Positions 59,028-64,000 of a stretch of 64,000 bases of DNA are shown here, one piece after another. The stretch comes from Erigeron canadensis (taxonomy: Eukaryota > Streptophyta > Magnoliopsida > Asterales > Asteraceae). The stretch lies in NCBI RefSeq assembly GCF_010389155.1, contig NC_057762.1, positions 28,518,055 to 28,582,054 of the forward strand. Direction: 5' to 3'. Numbering within the stretch: the first letter of the stretch is position 1; each line of letters starts with the position of its first letter. The translations under genes and the position numbers were made by a program. The notes under the pieces are model-generated. The model was given only the letters and a program-made list of their open reading frames with translations, ran no database searches and was not told the DNA's origin.

Positions 59028-60077
59028 TACTTTTTAGTGGAAATATTTGCATCAACGTTATTGTTGTTTTAGCAAAGAGATTTTCCGATATCAAATGGAC
59101 TTCCATTATCACAATTAACTTAAATGAATATAAATATGGATAAGAATGATACTAAACAAATAAATACAGATTTGAATATGGTTTCATCTAGTTCATATCC
59201 AATCAAAAGATTATTGTTATTCTAACCATGATTGCTAGTCTACTACCATTATAACATACAACTGGCTATAAACGAACCGAACAAATATCAATGAAACTTT
59301 GTTTTTGTTTAATGTTCGTATTTTTATATTCATGAACGAACAAAAATGGGCACAAATTAAAAACGTATAATTAAAGTATTAAGATTAAGTTCAACATCAC
59401 AAAACAAAAGTTGGACATAATTTAGGAATTAAAGAAATAAGCAAGTAAATAATACAAAATACCGTATATGACGGGTTACTGGCCCCATCAAAGCGTACGA
59501 TAGTGTACGAGGGAGATTGAGACTTGAGAGGTAAATAGTTTTACTCATACCTAAGATAGAGAGACTGCTTTCAGATTCTAACTAAGATAAATTATGACCT
59601 GCAAGGTTGAAGGATTAAAAATATGACTATTGACTTTCACCTCTAGAGATAACAATATTAACCACTTGATTCAAAAATTGCTTATTTAGTTAGAAATTAG
59701 AGAAGTAGTTATATTTAAAAAGAATTATTTCTTGAACATATAGACATAGATTTTAATTACAGATAATACAATATACACATATGTAAACTAATATAAATGA
59801 ACTACAAATATATTTAAACGGACATAATGAACGAATGTTCAGGTTTAAAACATCAAAAATTCACAAATATAATATACCGAGAAGACTTGTGTACATACTT
59901 GTTCATTTAACTATTTGGTTCAATTCGATTTACTAACAGATGAAATTCCGGAAATTTTCGAAGAGCTTTAAAGTAACTCTAGAAGTGAACTTATTGCACA
60001 TTATGGCAACCCACCGTCATCCATAAAATACATATACTCTATTTATTTAATCTATAAAAACCTAAAAGTCAAACATA
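59028..60077. other. Spacer with SINE debris
   Basis: About 59470-59640 on the minus strand matches the SINE body family (CTTGCAGGTCAT, then GAATCTGAAAGCAGTCTCTC). No tRNA-like head or target duplication is visible. The rest is AT-rich. Confidence 0.45.
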
Positions 60078-60254
60078 TCTATAATACCTTATAAAAGAAA
60101 TGGCCTATTTTTATATTAGGTAATTCTACCTTTGAATTACCGGATTTGCCCATGAACTTTTTTGTTTTTTTTCTTTCCGTAACTACCCAAAATCTCTAAT
60201 AAAACAGACCGCCTTCCCCACTACTGCCGCCGCATTGCGCGGGTACCATGCTCG
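60078..60254 (+). mobile_element. 177-bp mini-Helitron
   Basis: It starts TCTATAATACCTTATAAAAG after A and ends CCGCCGCATTGCGCGGGTACC then ATGCTCG before T. The 3' block is nearly identical to those of the 54-kb copies, so it is the same family. Very short, no coding capacity. Confidence 0.65.
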
Positions 60255-60301
60255 TTTAAATTAACATAATTACGTAATTCTTTACTTAACTAGGATTGAC
60301 A

Positions 60302-60635
60302 GTACTTTCTAGTTAGCTCAAGTGGTTGAGCACCTGCCTTACAAGCAGGAGGTCTTGGGTTCAAGACTTGGGAAGTACATAGGAAGTCTTTCTATGAAGG
60401 CTTGGCTTGGGTATACCTAGGTTCAAGTCTGAGGAGGCAGAGTTTACCCTTATTGATCGTCGTGCCTTTGGGCGGATTAGTATGGAGTTTTCCCCCATCG
60501 GGTATTTGAAATAGGCATTTCTACTTTGAGGGAGCTCTCTAACGCGGACCCGGTTAAGACAACGTATGTTAGACCTCCCGTTGTCGAATCGCGACACGAA
60601 GTTCCAAAGCGAAATTCACCTTGAAAAAAAAAAAA
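60302..60635 (+). mobile_element. tRNA-Val-like SINE with perfect target duplication
   Basis: 334 bp including a poly(A) tail, flanked by a perfect 14-bp duplication AACTAGGATTGACA (60288-60301 and 60636-60649). The first 75 bp fold like a tRNA: acceptor-like TACTTTC/GGAAGTA, A box TAGCTCAAGTGG, anticodon arm CCTGC-CTTACAA-GCAGG (anticodon TAC, valine) and B box GGTTCAAGACT. The body has no similarity to the 3345-3522 family that I can see. Confidence 0.92.
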
Positions 60636-60649
60636 AACTAGGATTGACA

Positions 60650-61789
60650 AAGACGCCATTAGTAAACCGTATATCGAAAACTTAATAAACCTAAATTGAG
60701 TGTGAGTCAACAAAAATAACACGTATGATATTGACAATATTAAAATGAAAACAATTTTTTCGTCGACTTATGTTTATTTTATTTTCCGAAAATAATATCT
60801 GTAATATATTGTGTTGGCAATAGGATGAAGGGTCAATAATACGTGCGCGTTTGGAAAGCGATTCAAGTGTGGGCCTTGTTACTCGCTACTTGTCATCAAC
60901 AAGAGGCTAGAATAGAAGAAAGACCTGCCTCGGTGACAAAGAGAAATTGTATTTTTCTTTTAATTTAATAGAATATGGTCTCTAATATAAAGGTGTTACA
61001 AATACAATATATGGTTTTGGATGTCGATAGGAATAATATAAATTAAAAAAGCAAAAGCTGATTTATGAGTTGAGGAACTATAGTTGAAAGTAATATATAG
61101 TATATATCGACTAAATTGTTATAATCTGTATTGATTTTAGAAGATTTTGGTTATTTTATATTTTTTAGAGTTGTTGCTACTTTTGGTTCTTTCTATGTCC
61201 CATTCAATTACACAAGTCGGTCTTTATGAGTTTGGTGGTTAGAAAAATTTTTTTAAAGTTTACAATCAACTACATTAACCGATATTTTATACGGAGTAAT
61301 TTTTTATAATTGCATTCTTGCAATACCAACAAAAAAACACAATTATTTCTAAAATATACTTCGAGTACATTATATGGGAGTATGGGATAGTGGACTCGTA
61401 ATCTGGCTTATTTTTACCTTCGATATAGGTCCATCACTAGTTCATATTTTGTTGGAATAAATAAATGTAATTGACTCTTTAAGAGGATGAAGGTAGGAAA
61501 TGGCAATATGGGCGTATGGCACACACGATTTACTATTCCAAAATCAAAGTGAATCTAAATAAAACCAAATAGTCAACACTCTCATGTGAATAAGAATTTA
61601 GTCTAATGGATATTTTTAAACTAATACCTAGCAAAAGTCGATTCTATCGAATATCTTTTGTTTATGAAAACCATATAAATTCCTTTTAATGAAATCTAAT
61701 AACGTAATAGTATGTCGTCAAATCAATAATTAAACTTTTTAATGTTAAGTTTTCGAAACCAGCAAGGTTGGATAAGTAGTTTTTACTTA
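60650..61789. other. Spacer
   Basis: No gene or element recognised; AT-rich with short frames only. Confidence 0.4.
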
Positions 61790-61920
61790 TGTTGGTGTAG
61801 ACAGAGGTCAAAGGATATTATCCTCATGCCTTGCAAGGCTAGAGGTCATTTCTATCTTAGATAGAATCTGGAAGCAGTCTCTCCACAACGTCGTGGTAAA
61901 GGTAAGACTTTCAATATCTC
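61790..61920 (+). repeat. SINE body fragment
   Basis: TAGAATCTGGAAGCAGTCTC and TGGTAAAGGTAAGAC match the body of the 3345-3522 SINE. A decayed tRNA-like part precedes it. It ends at a C10 run (about 61921-61930). Confidence 0.5.
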
Positions 61921-62743
61921 CCCCCCCCCCGGGTCCCCCAAACATAATCGATGTATTGAGACTTAAAATCAATGGAAAACGGTATTAGATGTTGAAAAAA
62001 TATTAAGTTTTCGTATAAAATGTGATTTTACTTGTTATTAGTTTCCCTTATCTTCTTTTCACACCGTTTTCAACATTTTTTTTGGCTTTTTAGCACAAAT
62101 CGGAGTCAATTACAGGGAAAATATTATAAAGTTCACTAACCGAACATTCTATGTTAAGTTATAAACCACTTCACATAAAAGTTATATCAATGTATATGAC
62201 GCTTCTCTCTCCTTCTCTGCTTTAATGTCTGAATTACTCGAAAATGATGAAAGGTCTAACATATATTATCTAAGCTGAGTTTACATTATAGAGTTTCCTT
62301 AAAGAATAGATCCTCGATTTAAACTTTTCGATGAGAAACTTATGATGGATTGAGATTCTTTAAAGTTGAGGACAAATTTTTAGAAAAGTTTGAAGGTTTT
62401 GACTTTGGGATTAAAAGTAAAGATTCAAACATAGATTATGATGGATTGAGATCCTTTAAATTAATGAACAAGTTTACATAACCTGCCGACTGTCGTCTTT
62501 ATTTTCTAAACTACCCTATTTACACTATATATTTACACCGCTTGACGTCATCACCACTTTCAATAGTCACCGTAACCACCACTACCATTGGCCGCCACAA
62601 CCACATTAACATTGTTGTTATCATCGTCGTATTATGCAGTTACACTTCTGGTGTGTGTTACAATTTTGATATAGAAATTAGAAAGTTTGATGTCCAATTA
62701 GTATATATCCTAAAAACCGTGAATCGGTTTTTGTGCCACTTTC

Positions 62744-63214
62744 TTTAATTTCTTTTCTTCCTTCTACTATTTTATGCCCCTAAGCTCTAATACTCTTACA
62801 ATGAAGATCTTCATCAGCTAACGATCATTAATCTTTGTTCGAGTGTATAACGGAAGTTACAAAAATTGTTGCAAGTCATGTCTTTTTTTCTAACATGGGG
62901 CTACGTCCTTTTCTTTAATGGGTCTTAACGATCGTTAAATGCTATTTGGGTTTGTAAATTGATGGATTGACTTATTTATTTAATTTCTTTTCTTTATTCT
63001 ACTATTTATGCCCTTAAGCTCTAATACTCTTACAATGAAGGTCCTCTCATCAGCTAACAGTCGTTAATTTTTGTTCAAGTGTTTAACGGAAGTTACGAAA
63101 ATTGTTGCAAATCATGTCCTTTTTTCTAACAAGGGGCTACTTCCTTTTCTCTAACGGGTCTTAAAGATCGTTAAATGCTATTTGGGTTTCTAAATTGATG
63201 GATTGACTTATGGC
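62744..63214. repeat. 235-bp tandem duplication
   Basis: TTTAATTTCTTTTCTT starts at 62744 and 62979, and the two units are alignable throughout (AAGCTCTAATACTCTTACAA, AACGGAAGTTAC, GGATTGACTTAT) with scattered substitutions and small indels. Confidence 0.85.
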
Positions 63215-64000
63215 TTTGTAACTAATATTAAACATTAAACTTAATAAAGTCTGATTTTCCTATGTCCAACTTCTTTCACTTTTATGTTGTATGACAACTA
63301 CAATTTAATGAAAGATCACTAACAATTTTGTAAATGATCCTAAAAGCATGTTATAAATCTTACATATTATCGCACACAATAAACGTCAAAGATACCCTAT
63401 TAATTGTACATGCTACCAAATATTTAAACGTAATGTTTTCCAGGGAAACATCTGGATGCAATATCTCGTTTTTCCTAAGGGGAAATACATAAAAAAGGTA
63501 ACCTATTTACCTAAAATTCCTAAAAAGGGAACCTATTTTGTTTTCGTTTATTTAAAGGATACAATTTTCATAAATATCCTAAAAGAGGAAGATCGTTAGT
63601 TTTAGACGCTAGTTAGCCATTAACATCGTTAGTTTGCTTACGTGGCATTACTAAAACAACTATTCATCTTCTTCTCCCCCTTTCGACTCCATCTGCCGGC
63701 CACCCCCCTGCAGCACCACCGCCGTTTGCCACCTCTCCCTCGCCGAAAAACAGATCTGGCAGCCACCACAAACAACCCTCTAGGGTTTTCTTTAACTTTA
63801 GACTCCAAATACTCCATAACCACCACTGCTCTGCCGCTGATACTTCTGTTCGACTTCCAGCTGCCACCACTCGACTCCATAATCTTTTAAAACAAAACCC
63901 ATTTCTTTTCTCTTTAAAAACCTAATGTTTTCTCTTTTTCTTCTCTCTTTTCTTCCCGTCGCAGCCATGTACCGTCGTACTATCACCACCCCACGACGGT
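63215..64000. other. Right-edge region
   Basis: 63215-63640 is AT-rich spacer. 63660-64000 is richer in C and A and open in several frames on both strands (products full of Pro, His, Ser or Gly, Arg). That pattern fits simple CCACC-rich repeat DNA as well as a real 5' exon, and I make no gene call. Confidence 0.3.

Noticed and set aside
60302..60376. Functional tRNA-Val gene
   Set aside because: The cloverleaf-like part is followed by a long body and a poly(A) tail and the whole is enclosed by a 14-bp duplication, so it is a SINE head.
63638..63989. Overlapping open frames on both strands at the right edge
   Set aside because: Open in several frames because of CCACC-rich composition; cut by the window end; no family match.
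1..64000. CRISPR arrays, operons, bacterial or viral genes
   Set aside because: Nothing of the kind is visible; all genes are plant-type with introns and all repeats are explained as plant transposons or simple repeats.

Overview
The window is nuclear DNA of a flowering plant, with intron-rich genes, an AT-rich background and dense transposable elements. The protein sequences are eudicot in character. The F-box family and the repeats look like Asteraceae, but that family-level call is only an impression. There are no prokaryotic features and no free-standing RNA gene.

Three genes are complete and look functional, all on the minus strand. They are a signal peptide peptidase-like protease (SPPL1 type, 5058-7241, 3 exons, 371 aa), the WD40 protein THO6/DWA1 of the THO mRNA-export complex (12767-17398, 13 exons, 378 aa) and a cytochrome P450 of the CYP715 type (37875-40472, 4 exons, 519 aa). 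A fourth gene (746-1741) runs off the left edge. Its first two exons encode a probable plastid-targeted protein with one membrane span. The genes show no sign of working together; this is ordinary plant gene order.

Between THO6 and the P450 lies a gene graveyard. It holds a 5'-truncated LINE (18.7-20.3 kb), an F-box pseudogene (22.3-23.1 kb), a pectinesterase pseudogene (23.6-25.4 kb) and a beta-1,3-glucanase pseudogene (26.4-27.4 kb). Next comes a three-layer transposon stack at 29.9-36.4 kb. A LINE fragment is split by a Copia element with nearly identical 305-bp LTRs and a 5-bp target duplication. The Copia element is itself interrupted by a 641-bp solo LTR and by a 797-bp foldback insertion built from two inverted LTR-like arms. 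Both inner insertions have their own perfect 5-bp target duplications. A fragment resembling the tRNA thiouridylase MnmA lies at 11.4-11.75 kb.

From 40.5 kb to the right end I find no convincing protein gene. The region holds a CACTA element with a hAT element inside it, a 1.9-kb Gypsy-like solo LTR, several Helitrons sharing one 3' end, two Stowaway-like MITEs, tRNA-derived SINEs and tandem duplications. Many element ends could be fixed by target-site duplications read directly from the sequence. Intron boundaries were placed by GT/AG signals, reading frame and recalled family sequence. No alignment or database search was possible.
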